Of a DNA stretch of 64,000 bases, positions 33,291-43,000 are shown piece by piece (the stretch's first letter is position 1; each line of letters begins with the position of its first letter). The notes below the pieces were generated by a model. The model was not told the DNA's origin. It saw only the letters and a list, made by a program, of their open reading frames with translations, and made no database searches. A program made the translations under genes and the position numbers. This DNA is from Moraxellaceae bacterium (GTDB lineage Bacteria; Pseudomonadota; Gammaproteobacteria; Pseudomonadales; Moraxellaceae), in NCBI GenBank assembly GCA_030646295.1, contig JAUSND010000027.1, positions 62,001 to 126,000 of the forward strand, given 5' to 3'.

Positions 33291-33797
33291 ATGACTGAAC
33301 CTGTTCGACTGCTTTTTGTCTGTCTTGGCAATATCTGCCGTTCGCCCACGGTAGAGGGTGTCTTTTCCTCTCAGGCCGACAAGTCGGGCTGGCGCAGCAT
33401 GTTCGAGATTGATTCGGCGGGCATGGCCGGCTCGCATGTCGGTGAATCACCTGATCGGCGCGCACAGCGCCACGCCCGTGACCGGGGTTATGATATTTCC
33501 GCATTGCGCGCCCGCCAGGTCGGCCCGCAGGACTTCGAGCATTACGATCATATTCTGGCAATGGACAACATGGTGCTGGCGGCACTGCAGCGCATGCAGA
33601 AGTTCAGTCGCCAGCCCAAAGCCGAACTGGCCCTGTTCCTTGATTTTCTTGACGGTCACGAAGGACAGGATGTTCCTGATCCCTATTACAGTGATGCTGC
33701 AGTTTTTGAAACGGTGCTCGATATGGCAGAAGCAGGCAGTCTTTCCCTCATGCGTCATCTGCTGAAAAAGCAGGGCGTATTCGGTTGTGGCTGCTGA
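33291..33797 (+). CDS. ptpA: Low molecular weight protein-tyrosine phosphatase
   Basis: The catalytic loop CLGNICRS (Cys11, Arg17) and the general acid Asp130 in DPYY are intact, so the enzyme should be active on phosphotyrosine or a related phosphoester. In many Gram-negative bacteria such enzymes act on the tyrosine kinases of capsule export, but no such kinase is present here. Its fixed position between kdsB and murB is shared with pseudomonads. The murB start follows two bases after its stop. Confidence 0.92.
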   Translation: MTEPVRLLFVCLGNICRSPTVEGVFSSQADKSGWRSMFEIDSAGMAGSHVGESPDRRAQRHARDRGYDISALRARQVGPQDFEHYDHILAMDNMVLAALQRMQKFSRQPKAELALFLDFLDGHEGQDVPDPYYSDAAVFETVLDMAEAGSLSLMRHLLKKQGVFGCGC

Positions 33798-33799
33798 AC

Positions 33800-34831
33800 A
33801 TGTTGCTTGTCGAGAATCATCCCCTTGATGCACTCAATACGTTCGGCATTGCCGCCAGCGCCCGTTTTTATGTCGAGGCTGAAACAGAAGAGGAGTGCAG
33901 GGCGGTATTGCAGTCCGAGCTGGCCGAGCGCTATCCGGTTGTCATTCTCGGTGGTGGCAGCAATGTGATTTTTGCCGGCGATCTGGATGCGCTGGTGATA
34001 CGCCCCTGTCTGCGTGGCATCAGGCTTCTGGAAGAGCAGGGTGATACAGTCATCATCGAAGCCATGGCCGGTGAAGTCTGGCATGAATTTGTACGTCATT
34101 GTCTTCAGCACGGCTGGTACGGTCTCGAAAACCTGTCGCTGATTCCGGGATCGGTCGGGGCGGCCCCCATACAGAATATTGGCGCTTATGGCGTTGAAAT
34201 CACCGATGTTTTTCACTCCCTGACGGCAATCAATATCGAAACAGGCGAAGCCTGTGAGTTTGCCCATGAAGACTGTCATTTTGCATACCGCGACAGTGTG
34301 TTCAAGCAGGAAGCCCGTGACTGTTTCCTGATTACCCGGGTACGCTTTCGCTTGTCGCGTCAGCCATCCTTGTACATGGCCTATGGTGATATCCGGAATG
34401 AACTGGCCGTTGAGGGGATTGCCGATCCTACGCCCCTGCAGTTGAGCAATGCGATTATTGCCATCCGCCAGCGCAAATTGCCCAATCCCGCTGTGCTGGG
34501 TAATGCTGGCAGCTTTTTCAAGAACCCGGTGATACCGCATGCACAATTTGATGCAGTGAAAGCGGCTTTTCCGGATGTTGTAGCGTATCCGCAGGAGCAG
34601 GGAGTCAAGCTTGCCGCCGGCTGGCTGATCGAGCAGGCAGGCTGGAAAGGTCGTGCACTTGGCCCTGTCGGGGCTTATGAAAAACAGGCGCTGGTACTGG
34701 TTAATCTGGGCGGAGCCTGTGGGGCGGATGTACTCAGGGTGGCCCGTGCCATCCAGTCGGATGTGAACAAGCGCTTTGGTGTTGATCTTGAAATGGAACC
34801 TCGCGTTTACGGTAACGAACCGGCTGATTAA
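33800..34831 (+). CDS. murB: UDP-N-acetylenolpyruvoylglucosamine reductase
   Basis: This FAD enzyme completes UDP-N-acetylmuramic acid. FAD-binding VILGGGSNVIF, SVGAAPIQNIGAYG and the proton-donor Ser in NAGSFFKNP are present, followed by late GVKLAAGWLIEQAG. The 343-residue length and the region around YRDSVFK fit the type I (E. coli) form. I use ATG 33800; an upstream TTG at 33785 is in frame but would overlap the phosphatase gene. No strong ribosome site is visible, so coupling to ptpA is likely. Confidence 0.93.
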   Translation: MLLVENHPLDALNTFGIAASARFYVEAETEEECRAVLQSELAERYPVVILGGGSNVIFAGDLDALVIRPCLRGIRLLEEQGDTVIIEAMAGEVWHEFVRHCLQHGWYGLENLSLIPGSVGAAPIQNIGAYGVEITDVFHSLTAINIETGEACEFAHEDCHFAYRDSVFKQEARDCFLITRVRFRLSRQPSLYMAYGDIRNELAVEGIADPTPLQLSNAIIAIRQRKLPNPAVLGNAGSFFKNPVIPHAQFDAVKAAFPDVVAYPQEQGVKLAAGWLIEQAGWKGRALGPVGAYEKQALVLVNLGGACGADVLRVARAIQSDVNKRFGVDLEMEPRVYGNEPAD

Positions 34832-34860
34832 AACAATAATTCAAACATGAGGGGTTGCTT

Positions 34861-35796
34861 ATGCGTCAGTTGATTGCAGCATGTGCACTGGGGGCATCAC
34901 TTGTTTTTTCCTTGCCTGTCATTGCCGCAGACAAGTCGGTTTTTGAAGATATTTCCCTGGGGCAGGAAGCGATTGCCGGTCTCACCCGGCACGAGTCCAC
35001 CATTGACGGCGCCCGGATTTTTTATCTGGACAACGACAGGAAAGACGCAAAGCGCACCATTCTCATGGTTCACGGGTTTGGCGACAGCGGTTTGAGCTGG
35101 ACACAGTTTGCCCGGCTCTTTCGTGACAATGATTACCGTATTGTCATTCCCGATCTTCCCGGCTTCGGGCGTAGCGATAAAACCCCGGGCAGGGATTACA
35201 GTTATGAGGCCCAGGCAAAGCGGCTTTTTGCACTGATGCAATCAATAGGTGTACCAAAGTTCCATGTTGTTGGTAATTCAATGGGCGGCGGCGTTGCCGC
35301 AGAGCTGGCGGTGCAGCAACCTGTGGCCATTCAGAGTCTGACACTGATGGATGCCGCTGGTATTCATTACCGCCCCACCGAACTGGATCGTACCCTGCTG
35401 TCCGGGCGCAATATCCTGGTGATGAAAAAGCCAGCAGACTTTGATGCCATGATTACGTTTGCATCAGCGCAACGCCCGGCCATGCCCCGACCTGTGCTGG
35501 ACTACCTGTCTGAGCGGGCCGTGCAGGACAGTGCGCTGCATGAGCGTATTTTCCAGGACGTCCTTTTTGAAGACATCAATTTCCTGTTGCCGAAACTTGA
35601 TGCCATCAAGGCGCCAACACTGGTGCTGTGGGGAGAAAAGGACCGGGTCCTGCATCCGGATAATGCGAAGGTTTTCAGCAAGTACATCAAGGGTAGCCAG
35701 GTAGTCATTCTGCCCGGCGTTGGTCACATTCCGATGGCGGAAGTACCTTATGAAAGTGCTGCCGAGGTCGTGAAATTTATTGGCGCGTTGCCGTGA
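34861..35796 (+). CDS. Exported alpha/beta hydrolase, 311 aa
   Basis: A signal peptide (about residues 1-22, cut near VIAA) precedes an alpha/beta hydrolase. It has the oxyanion block MVHGFGDSGLSW, the nucleophile elbow GNSMGG, the acid in LWGEKDRVLHP and the His in GVGHIPM. This form is close to secreted lipase/esterase and meta-cleavage-product hydrolase relatives. GAGGGG lies eight bases before ATG 34861. It lies between murB and the rne terminator, where P. aeruginosa (from memory) has no such gene, so it may be a lineage addition. The substrate is unknown. Confidence 0.85.
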   Translation: MRQLIAACALGASLVFSLPVIAADKSVFEDISLGQEAIAGLTRHESTIDGARIFYLDNDRKDAKRTILMVHGFGDSGLSWTQFARLFRDNDYRIVIPDLPGFGRSDKTPGRDYSYEAQAKRLFALMQSIGVPKFHVVGNSMGGGVAAELAVQQPVAIQSLTLMDAAGIHYRPTELDRTLLSGRNILVMKKPADFDAMITFASAQRPAMPRPVLDYLSERAVQDSALHERIFQDVLFEDINFLLPKLDAIKAPTLVLWGEKDRVLHPDNAKVFSKYIKGSQVVILPGVGHIPMAEVPYESAAEVVKFIGALP

Positions 35797-35847
35797 TGCC
35801 CACGGGTTCACGACGCTGATTGTCCGGTAGTAAAAAATGCAGGCAAC

Positions 35848-35877
35848 AAAAAGGGCGGTCATCAGACCGCCCTTTTT
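35848..35877. terminator. Bidirectional terminator between the exported hydrolase and rne
   Basis: GGGCGGTC (35853-35860), an ATCA loop and GACCGCCC (35865-35872) form a perfect stem. It is flanked by five A on the left and five T on the right, so it can end transcripts from either convergent gene. Confidence 0.92.
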
Positions 35878-35896
35878 GTTTGCAGCAACCGATGGA

Positions 35897-38842
35897 TCAG
35901 CTGGCTGTGTTTTCCGGCGTGTTGCCGGATTCACTGACAACCTCTGCACTGGTCACCGAGGTATCGGCAGCTTCGGCAGGGCTGGCTGTTTCATCTGGCT
36001 GGGCCTGGGCTGTCTCAGGTTCTGCCGGGGCAGCAGTTGCAACGACCGGGGCCTCAACGGGCGCAGCAGCAACAGTCTCAGCAACCTGCTCAGCCTGCTC
36101 AACAACAGGTGCAGCTACTTGAGTGCCTGCAGCACGCTGGGCAGCCAGTTCGCGCTCACGCCGGCGACGCTCGCGAGGATCATTGGCAGCGCGACCTGGT
36201 GCGCGTGGAACGTGGACTTCCTGCTCCGGCAGACCACCGGGTGTGCCAGGTTCTTCTGAGCCTGTTGCAGAAAGGGAGATGGTTGCCTGTGGTGCAGATG
36301 TTGTGGCAACCACTGCAATCACTGTTTCCTGCATGGCAGCGGGTATCTCTGTCACAGCGGGAGCGGCATCATCACGTGTTGCCGGGGATTCGGTAGTTAC
36401 AGCTTCAACAACTGCGACAGCCGTTTCGACAGCCACAGGTACTGCAACGACCGGGGTACCTTCCGGTGTCAGCAGTCCTTCCTCAATCAGCACCTGCTGA
36501 TCGCGCTCACGCGGTGGGCGCTGGCGACGATTGCTCGGGTGACGGCCACGACGTGGACGACGCTCGCCACCTTCAACGGCAGCGCCGGCCTCCGGTGCTG
36601 CATCGACGATGACTGCATCAACAACTACGCCTTCAGCAGCAACAACCGGGGCGGCAGCTTCTTCACGGCGCTGACGCGGTTCGCGCTCAGGACGCGGACC
36701 ACGATCGCCACGTGGCTCTCTGGGTTCACGAGGTTCGCGCGGCTCACGTGTTGGACGTGCTTCAGCACCTTCCGGGCGTCCTTCGATTTCGACACGACGA
36801 CCTTCAATGGTGGTTCGACGGTTTTCACCGCCCTGGCCACGACCTTCGCCACGATTGTTCTCGCGTGGCTCTCTTGGTTCCCTCTGCTCTTTCGGTTCAC
36901 GAGGCTCGCGTTCCGGACGTGGCTCGCGGGCTTCACGCGGTTCACGTGCTTCGCGGGGCTCGCGTTGTTCACGATTGCCTTCGCCACGGTTACGGCCGCC
37001 CTGACGGTTTCCGTCACGGCGCTCGTTGCCTCGGCCATTGCGCTGGCGATTGGCGTTACCTTCAGGCTTCTTCGGGGCTTCCTGAACAACTGGTTCCGGT
37101 GCCTTTTCGGTGATGCCGAACAGGTTGGCCAGCCAGGCAAAGAAACCCTGCTGGCTTGGCTCTGTTGCTGCCGGGGCAGTAGCCAGCGGCTTCTGTTCCA
37201 CAGCCTTTGGTGACGGTGCCGGTGCCTGGGTTTGCGGCTGAATCATCTTCACAGCCGCTTCCTGACGACGCGGCTCAGGATCAACGGACTTCAGGACGTC
37301 TTCATTGGCTGGCGGCAGGATGCGCTCCACCAGCTTGTAGGTCGGTACATCCTCCTGGCCTTCCTCAATCTGGTCATCGCGCAGACGAGTGACTTCATAG
37401 TGAGGTGTTTCCAGGTGCTCGTTCGGCAGAATGACAATGCGGACACCGCTGCGGCTTTCAATCGTCGCCAGTGCTGCACGCTTTTCATTGAGCAGGAAGG
37501 TGGCCACGGAGATTGGCACCTGTGCGTTAATCTGCGCACTGCGTTCCTTCAGCACTTCTTCTTCAATGACGCGCATGATGGACAGGGACAGCGAGCGCAC
37601 ATCGCGGATGACGCCGGTGCCGTTGCAACGAGGGCAGACCAGGCCGGTGGTTTCTTCCAGAGACGGGCGCAGGCGCTGGCGTGACAGTTCCAGCAGGCCG
37701 AACTTGGAGATGCGACCGATCTGGATGCGGGCGCGGTCCATGCTCAGGGCATCGCGCAGGCGATCTTCCACCTGGCGCTGGTGCTTGACCGGGGTCATGT
37801 CGATGAAGTCGATAACGATCAGGCCGCCGATATCACGCAGACGCAGTTGACGACCGATTTCATCGGCAGCCTCCAGGTTGGTGTTCAGTGCAGTTTCCTC
37901 AATGTCACTGCCCTTGGTAGAGCGCGAGGAGTTGATGTCGATGGACACCAGTGCTTCGGTCGGATCAATCACGATGGAGCCGCCCGAGGGAAGCTTCACT
38001 TCACGCTGGTAGGCGGTCTCGATCTGGCTCTCGATCTGGTAGCGGTTGAACAACGGCACCGAATCCTTGTAGAGCTTGATCTTGGTCTGGTAGTGCGGCA
38101 TCACCTGCTGCACGAAGTTCATGGCTTCGTTATAGGCAGGCTCGCTGTCGATCAGGACTTCGTTGATGTCCTGACGCAGGTAGTCACGCACGGCACGGAT
38201 GATGACATTGCTTTCCTGATAGATCAGGAAAGGAGCCGGACGGTCACTGGCGGTCTTGATGGACGACCACAGTGTCATCAGGTAATCCAGATCCCATTGC
38301 AGCTCTTCTGCACTGCGGCCAAGGCCGGCAGTACGCACAATGGCACCCATGTCCTGGGGAATGTTGATCGCGTTCAGGGCATCTTTCAGCTCCTGACGCT
38401 CTTCACCCTCGATACGGCGCGAGATGCCACCGGCACGCGGATTGTTCGGCATCAGCACCAGGTAGCGACCGGCCAGCGAGATGAAGGTGGAAAGGGCTGC
38501 GCCCTTGTTGCCACGTTCTTCCTTCTCGACCTGGACGATGATTTCCTGGCCTTCCTTGATGGCGTCACGAATCGTGATGCGACCACCAGCTTCCTTCGGG
38601 GACTTGTTGAAGTATTCGCGGGAGATTTCTTTCAGCGGCAGAAAGCCGTGACGGTCAGAACCGTAATCAACAAAGGCGGCTTCAAGGCTGGGCTCGATGC
38701 GTGTGACCTTGCCCTTGTAGATGCTGGCTTTTTTCTGTTCGCGGGCGGTGTGTTCGAGATCGAAATCGTAAAGACGTTGTCCGTCCACCATCGCAACGCG
38801 TTTTTCTTCGGCGTGCGTGGCATTGATAAGCATGCGTTTCAT
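35897..38842 (-). CDS. rne: Ribonuclease E
   Basis: The essential endonuclease that starts mRNA decay and processes rRNA and tRNA. The N-terminal catalytic half has the S1 domain (about 39-120), the magnesium-binding Asp302 and Asp345 (SIDINSS and VIDFID) and the zinc-link CPRCNGTG with Cys403 and Cys406. After about residue 530 the chain becomes disordered. An Arg/Glu/Pro-rich stretch with repeated REPRE units (about 630-750) probably binds RNA, and an Ala/Val/Thr/Pro-rich tail follows. The degradosome scaffold region is poorly conserved and its partners cannot be read. rne is divergent from rluC, the usual arrangement. Confidence 0.96.
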   Translation of the reverse strand: MKRMLINATHAEEKRVAMVDGQRLYDFDLEHTAREQKKASIYKGKVTRIEPSLEAAFVDYGSDRHGFLPLKEISREYFNKSPKEAGGRITIRDAIKEGQEIIVQVEKEERGNKGAALSTFISLAGRYLVLMPNNPRAGGISRRIEGEERQELKDALNAINIPQDMGAIVRTAGLGRSAEELQWDLDYLMTLWSSIKTASDRPAPFLIYQESNVIIRAVRDYLRQDINEVLIDSEPAYNEAMNFVQQVMPHYQTKIKLYKDSVPLFNRYQIESQIETAYQREVKLPSGGSIVIDPTEALVSIDINSSRSTKGSDIEETALNTNLEAADEIGRQLRLRDIGGLIVIDFIDMTPVKHQRQVEDRLRDALSMDRARIQIGRISKFGLLELSRQRLRPSLEETTGLVCPRCNGTGVIRDVRSLSLSIMRVIEEEVLKERSAQINAQVPISVATFLLNEKRAALATIESRSGVRIVILPNEHLETPHYEVTRLRDDQIEEGQEDVPTYKLVERILPPANEDVLKSVDPEPRRQEAAVKMIQPQTQAPAPSPKAVEQKPLATAPAATEPSQQGFFAWLANLFGITEKAPEPVVQEAPKKPEGNANRQRNGRGNERRDGNRQGGRNRGEGNREQREPREAREPREAREPRPEREPREPKEQREPREPRENNRGEGRGQGGENRRTTIEGRRVEIEGRPEGAEARPTREPREPREPREPRGDRGPRPEREPRQRREEAAAPVVAAEGVVVDAVIVDAAPEAGAAVEGGERRPRRGRHPSNRRQRPPRERDQQVLIEEGLLTPEGTPVVAVPVAVETAVAVVEAVTTESPATRDDAAPAVTEIPAAMQETVIAVVATTSAPQATISLSATGSEEPGTPGGLPEQEVHVPRAPGRAANDPRERRRRERELAAQRAAGTQVAAPVVEQAEQVAETVAAAPVEAPVVATAAPAEPETAQAQPDETASPAEAADTSVTSAEVVSESGNTPENTAS

Positions 38843-39610
38843 GGTCTACCCAATGGGTTCCGGCACTCTGGGCAGGAACGCCAACGGTAGTGGGCGACGG
38901 TGGTAACGGAACTGCGGCCTCCTGTTGGGAAGTGCTGCAGCGCGGATTCCGCTTGCCGGGCATGCCGGCATGATTCAGCAGAAACCTGCGTTCGTACACA
39001 CAGTGCCGGCAATCACGGGCTTGTGGCCCGGAACGGGGCTGTTGGCCCGGCCGGCGGGGAAACACCTTGATGTCTCCCGGAATTCATTCGTTACCCGCTA
39101 TCGACAGCGTCCCACTTGCCTGGTGCAAATGGTTTTAACAGGCGGATGTCCGCCACTCATGAGGTGACACCTGAACTGACCGGGCCGGCAGTGCCGGAAG
39201 GCGGGCGGGACAAGTGGCCTCGTTGTTGCTGCGTTTGCCTGGACGGGGGAGGTGCATGGTTTGCAGCCTGGCCACGTCAATAAATGGCGCGGGGGCTGGC
39301 GGGGTGCGGTCCCTGCCGTCATGGCTGTCACTGGCAGGCGTGGAACGGGGCCGGGCGGCTGCATTACGCCTCACGCGCATCACACCTGGGCACATGGGCC
39401 GGGGAACGATGGCGGGCAAGAATCTGCAGCTGCTCGCGACACTGGTTCAGGGCTTCCTGTACAATGGAGACCCTTTTGGCTGGCGGGCAAACTGTAATAT
39501 GCCCGGAAGCCTTCGACCCGATTCTGCAAGCGACCAGCTACTATAGCAGCAGCATTCGCCTGTGGCCAAGAACAATCGGGCCCAGCTCCTTGATAGATAA
39601 GTGAATTTCC
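38843..39610. other. Long rne-rluC divergent intergenic region (768 bp)
   Basis: This gap should contain the rne and rluC promoters and the long rne 5' leader. In E. coli, rne has a leader of roughly 360 bases whose hairpins allow self-control; an equivalent here is an inference. The segment is GC-rich, with several short foldbacks (for example GCCGGCATGCCGGC-like runs near 38954-38971). The open frames of 80-110 codons inside it overlap on both strands, have no ribosome sites and resemble nothing known. TACTAT at 39539-39544 is a weak -10 candidate for rluC. Confidence 0.55.
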
Positions 39611-40567
39611 ATGTCTTCCCACGAAGCAGCGGCGGCCGCCGCCCGGTTCCTCACCGTTCCGGAAGATTCTGCCGGCCAGCGCATCGACAATTTCCTGATC
39701 ACCCAGCTCAAGGGAGCCCCGCGCACGCTGGTTTATCGCATCCTGCGCACCGGTGAAGTCCGGGTGAACAAGGGGCGTATCAAGCCGGATTACCGGGTGG
39801 CAGCAGGTGACATCATTCGTGTGCCGCCCCTGCGTCTGGCCGAGGCAGCCGCGCCGGTTCAGCCGGGTGCCGGCATCAGTCGTGACCTCAAAAGCCGCAT
39901 CATTTACGAACAGGATGGCCTGCTTGTCATCAACAAGCCTGCCGGGCTGGCCGTGCATGGTGGCAGTGGCGTGGCCTGGGGCGTGATCGAGGCGCTGCGC
40001 GTGGTATTGCCGGAAAAGCCTTTTCTGGAGTTGGTGCACCGCCTTGACCGGGATACCTCCGGCCTGCTCATGGTGGCCGAGAAACGCAGCGTGCTGCGCG
40101 ACCTGCATGACCAGCTGCGCGAGGGTCGGGTCCAGAAGGTGTACGTGGCGCTGTTGTCCGGTCGCCTCAAGGGGGCGGAGCACACCGTTAATGCTCCCCT
40201 GCTCAAGACCAATCTGCCCAATGGCGAGCGCATTGTCCGGGTGGCGCGTGATGGCAAGGAGGCGCTGACCGAGTTCAAGGTGCTGGATAGGATTGGTAAT
40301 ACCACATTGGTGGAGGCTAGGCCAAAGACAGGGCGCACCCACCAGATCCGCGTTCATGCCCAGTACCTGGGCCATGCACTGGTTGGCGACGAGAAGTACG
40401 GCAACGACGACGTCAACAAGGCCATGAAGGCCTATGGATCGACGCGCCTCTTCCTGCATGCTCGCGACCTCAATTTAAAGCTTGCTGGTATGACCAAATC
40501 GCTGAGACTGACTTGTCCTCTGGAGCCAGACCTCGAGGCGGTGCTGGAGAATCTGCGTCGTGGCTAA
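39611..40567 (+). CDS. rluC: 23S rRNA pseudouridine(955/2504/2580) synthase
   Basis: It isomerises uridines at three sites in 23S rRNA. An N-terminal S4-like RNA-binding domain (about 20-75, with RIDNFLI and GEVRVNKGRI) precedes the catalytic domain. The nucleophile Asp146 lies in HRLDRDTSG, and TGRTHQIRVH is the late motif. The length of 318 residues is standard. The last eight bases overlap the next gene. The position opposite rne supports RluC over RluD. Confidence 0.94.
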   Translation: MSSHEAAAAAARFLTVPEDSAGQRIDNFLITQLKGAPRTLVYRILRTGEVRVNKGRIKPDYRVAAGDIIRVPPLRLAEAAAPVQPGAGISRDLKSRIIYEQDGLLVINKPAGLAVHGGSGVAWGVIEALRVVLPEKPFLELVHRLDRDTSGLLMVAEKRSVLRDLHDQLREGRVQKVYVALLSGRLKGAEHTVNAPLLKTNLPNGERIVRVARDGKEALTEFKVLDRIGNTTLVEARPKTGRTHQIRVHAQYLGHALVGDEKYGNDDVNKAMKAYGSTRLFLHARDLNLKLAGMTKSLRLTCPLEPDLEAVLENLRRG

Positions 40568-41207
40568 GCTGATCATTTTTGATTGGGATGGCACACTGAT
40601 GGATTCCGAGCGCCAGATCGTGCATTGCATGCAGATGGCGGCGCACGACCTTGAGCTGGTCGTACCAACTTATGAGGCTGTTCGTCACATCATTGGCCTT
40701 GGCTTGCCTGAGGCTATTGAGCGTCTTTTCCCCCGGCATGATGCCGCAATCCGTGAGGCCATTCGCCAAGGTTATGCCAGGCACTTTGTGGCGGGGTCGG
40801 CCGGCAGCAGTGATCTTTTTCCAGGTGCGACGGAGTTGTTGCACGAGCTGCGTGGCAGAGGCTTCCTGCTGGCGGTGGCCACCGGCAAAAGCCGGATCGG
40901 TCTCGACAGGGTGCTGATAAAAACAGGTCTTACCACTGCGTTTGATCTCAGTCGCACGGCGGATGAAACCGTCTCCAAGCCGGATCCCCGGATGCTGTAC
41001 GAAATCCTTGCGGAAACCCGTCTGCGGCCCAAGGATGCCATCATGATTGGTGATACCACTTTTGATATGGAGATGGCCAAGCGCGCAGGCATGCCGCGTA
41101 TCGGTATTGCACATGGGGTTCATGAGACCAGGGCGCTGCGTGCATTCGGGCCTCTTGATATTGTTGATGACCTGTTTGCCTTGGCAGAGCACTTGCGTTC
41201 GCTATAA
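40560..41207 (+). CDS. HAD-superfamily hydrolase, phosphoglycolate-phosphatase-like, 215 aa
   Basis: HAD motif I is FDWDGTLMDS (Asp8, Asp10), motif II lies in the AVATGKSR region, motif III is the Lys in SKPDPRML, and motif IV is MIGDTTFDMEMA. The helical cap type fits the Gph/PGMB group. The GTG start overlaps rluC by eight bases. A constant neighbour of rluC in pseudomonads; the substrate is not known from sequence. Confidence 0.9.
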   Translation: MAKLIIFDWDGTLMDSERQIVHCMQMAAHDLELVVPTYEAVRHIIGLGLPEAIERLFPRHDAAIREAIRQGYARHFVAGSAGSSDLFPGATELLHELRGRGFLLAVATGKSRIGLDRVLIKTGLTTAFDLSRTADETVSKPDPRMLYEILAETRLRPKDAIMIGDTTFDMEMAKRAGMPRIGIAHGVHETRALRAFGPLDIVDDLFALAEHLRSL

Positions 41208-41254
41208 CCTCACCAATTCTTTGCGGGCGATACTGTCTGCGTCTGGAGTAGATA

Positions 41255-42235
41255 ATGGCTGATAACCCCTGGGGAACGACTCCGCCGTCGGCAGGACCGA
41301 AAGGACGGGAGTGGGAGCTGCTGGAAAAAGTGGTAATGGCATCAGTGGACGAGCAGCGTCGTGCCCGTCGCTGGAGCATTTTGTTCCGGGTGCTGACATT
41401 CGCCTACCTGACCGTGCTGCTCTGGCTGGTATTTGATGGCGACTCGGTCGAAACCGCCGCCATTGCCGGCAAGCACACCGCGGTGGTGAGTGTTCAGGGC
41501 GAGATTTCCGATGATTCGCCGGCCAATGCTGCCATGATCATTGAGGGGCTTCGGGCAGCATTTGAGTCGCCGCACAGCCAGGCTGTCGTGCTCGAAATCA
41601 ACAGCCCGGGTGGAAGCCCGGTGCAGTCGGCCTATGTATATGAAGAAATCCGGCGTCTTCGCGGTATCCACAAGAGCAAGAAGGTATACGCCGTCATTAC
41701 CGACATGGGTGCCAGTGGCGCCTACTATATAGCGGCAGCGGCGGACCAGATTTACGTTGCACCAGGCAGTCTGGTGGGGTCCATTGGCGTGATCATGCAG
41801 GGCTTTGGTGTTGAAGGGTTGATGCAGAAGCTGGGTATCGAGGACCGAACCCTGACGGCTGGTGAGAACAAGGCGCTCATGAGCCCGTTTGCACCAGTCA
41901 GGCCGGAAGACAAGGCTCATATCAAGATGATGCTGGATGCCATTCACCAGCAGTTTGTGGCTGCCGTGAAGCAGGGGCGCGGTCAGCGCCTCAAGGAAAG
42001 TCCCGATATCTTCAGTGGCCTTTTCTGGACGGGGCAACAGGCAGTCGAGCTGGGGCTTGCCGATGGTTTTGGCTCGGTCGACTCGGTCGCCCGGACCGTG
42101 GTCGGTGCCGAAAAGCTGGTGGACTACTCGGTATCAGAAAATCCGCTGGACAGCCTGCTTGGCCGCTTTGGTGCAAGTGTTGGTGCTGCTGTGGCTGCAA
42201 GGGTTGCTCCGGCGCAGGGTCCACAATTGCGCTGA
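41255..42235 (+). CDS. sppA: Signal peptide peptidase SppA (short form), 326 aa
   Basis: A membrane-bound serine protease of family S49 that degrades cleaved signal peptides. A single N-terminal helix lies at about 44-60. The nucleophile is Ser154 in GASGAYYIAAAAD and the general base Lys206 in TAGENKALMSPF. At 326 residues it is the half-size form that must assemble as an oligomer. It lies 47 bases after the HAD gene. Confidence 0.92.
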   Translation: MADNPWGTTPPSAGPKGREWELLEKVVMASVDEQRRARRWSILFRVLTFAYLTVLLWLVFDGDSVETAAIAGKHTAVVSVQGEISDDSPANAAMIIEGLRAAFESPHSQAVVLEINSPGGSPVQSAYVYEEIRRLRGIHKSKKVYAVITDMGASGAYYIAAAADQIYVAPGSLVGSIGVIMQGFGVEGLMQKLGIEDRTLTAGENKALMSPFAPVRPEDKAHIKMMLDAIHQQFVAAVKQGRGQRLKESPDIFSGLFWTGQQAVELGLADGFGSVDSVARTVVGAEKLVDYSVSENPLDSLLGRFGASVGAAVAARVAPAQGPQLR

Positions 42236-42279
42236 TTGGTTTGACCAAAAAGCTTTGCTGCGGCTTATATAGGCTGTAC

Positions 42280-42316
42280 AAAAAACGGGGAGGCCATTGG
42301 TCTCCCGTTTTTTTGC
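42280..42316. terminator. Bidirectional terminator between sppA and maf
   Basis: AAAAAACGGG-GAG and CTCCCGTTTTTTT pair across a short loop (about 42280-42316) with one bulged G. Runs of A on the left and T on the right let it work for both convergent genes. Confidence 0.85.
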
Positions 42317-42323
42317 GTGGTGC

Positions 42324-42914
42324 TCAGGGCAGTACCACTCCCTCCGCCAGCAGGAAGTCAACCAGCGCCATCAGTGGCAGACCGATGAGGCTGTTGGGGT
42401 CTCGCCCGTTAAAGCGCTGGAACAGCGTGATTCCCAACGCCTCGGCCTTGAAGCTGCCGGCACAGCCATAGGGCTGGTCCGCCAGCAGGTAGCGTTCAAT
42501 CTGTTCCGGACCGAGATGGCGAAAGCTGACCTCGAATGGTTCTGCGGTTACTTGGTACTGTCCTGTACGGGTATTGAGCAGGCAGAGCCCGGTGTGGAAA
42601 GTCACGGTTTGGCCAGACAGTCGCTCAAGCTGGACCCGGGCGCGCTCATGACTGCCAGGCTTGCTCAATGTTTCGTCGCCCAGGGTCAGTACCTGGTCAG
42701 AGCCGATGATCAGGCTGTCCGGATGCGTCCCTGCCAGCGCCAGCGCCTTGGCCAGGCTCAGCCGGGTCACCAGGGTTTCGGCATTCTCACCGGGAAGGGC
42801 GGCTTCGTCGATGTCCGGACTGGCGATATCAAACGGCAGTCCCAGCTTTTCCAGCAGGGTACGTCGAGCCGGCGAGGATGATGCCAGCAGGATGCTCGGG
42901 TTATGCGGTGGCAT
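42324..42914 (-). CDS. yceF: Maf-like nucleotide pyrophosphatase (YceF type), 196 aa
   Basis: Maf proteins hydrolyse modified nucleoside triphosphates; the YceF branch prefers 7-methyl-GTP. The N-terminal LLASSSPARRTLLEKLGLPF block, the IIGSDQVL acidic site and the late GSFKAEALGITLFQRFNGRDPNSLIGLPL are conserved. The YceF assignment rests mainly on the divergent position next to yceD-rpmF, which is shared with E. coli and Pseudomonas. The start at 42914 lies 49 bases from the yceD promoter. Confidence 0.9.
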   Translation of the reverse strand: MPPHNPSILLASSSPARRTLLEKLGLPFDIASPDIDEAALPGENAETLVTRLSLAKALALAGTHPDSLIIGSDQVLTLGDETLSKPGSHERARVQLERLSGQTVTFHTGLCLLNTRTGQYQVTAEPFEVSFRHLGPEQIERYLLADQPYGCAGSFKAEALGITLFQRFNGRDPNSLIGLPLMALVDFLLAEGVVLP

Positions 42915-42962
42915 GGCGGTCTCGGGAGCCCCTAAACCCGGGAGAATACAATGGTTTTTCTT

Positions 42963-42991
42963 TTGACAGCCACAGGTCGAATCCGTATTAT
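42963..42991 (+). promoter_or_regulatory. Near-consensus sigma70 promoter at yceD
   Basis: A perfect -35 TTGACA (42963-42968), a 17-base spacer and -10 TATTAT (42986-42991, five of six). Start of transcription is expected near 42998, three bases before the yceD ATG. This is the best promoter match I saw in the window. It would feed the whole yceD-rpmF-plsX-fab operon. Confidence 0.8.
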
Positions 42992-43000
42992 CGCGCGCCT

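Noticed and set aside
36539-37213. Plus-strand frame with Phe/Thr/Arg-rich repeats
   Set aside because: It is the antisense of the REPRE repeats of RNase E, so the repetition is inherited from the real gene.
37781-38890. Open plus-strand frame of 369 codons opposite rne
   Set aside because: Antisense shadow over the conserved catalytic half of RNase E; no motif seen.
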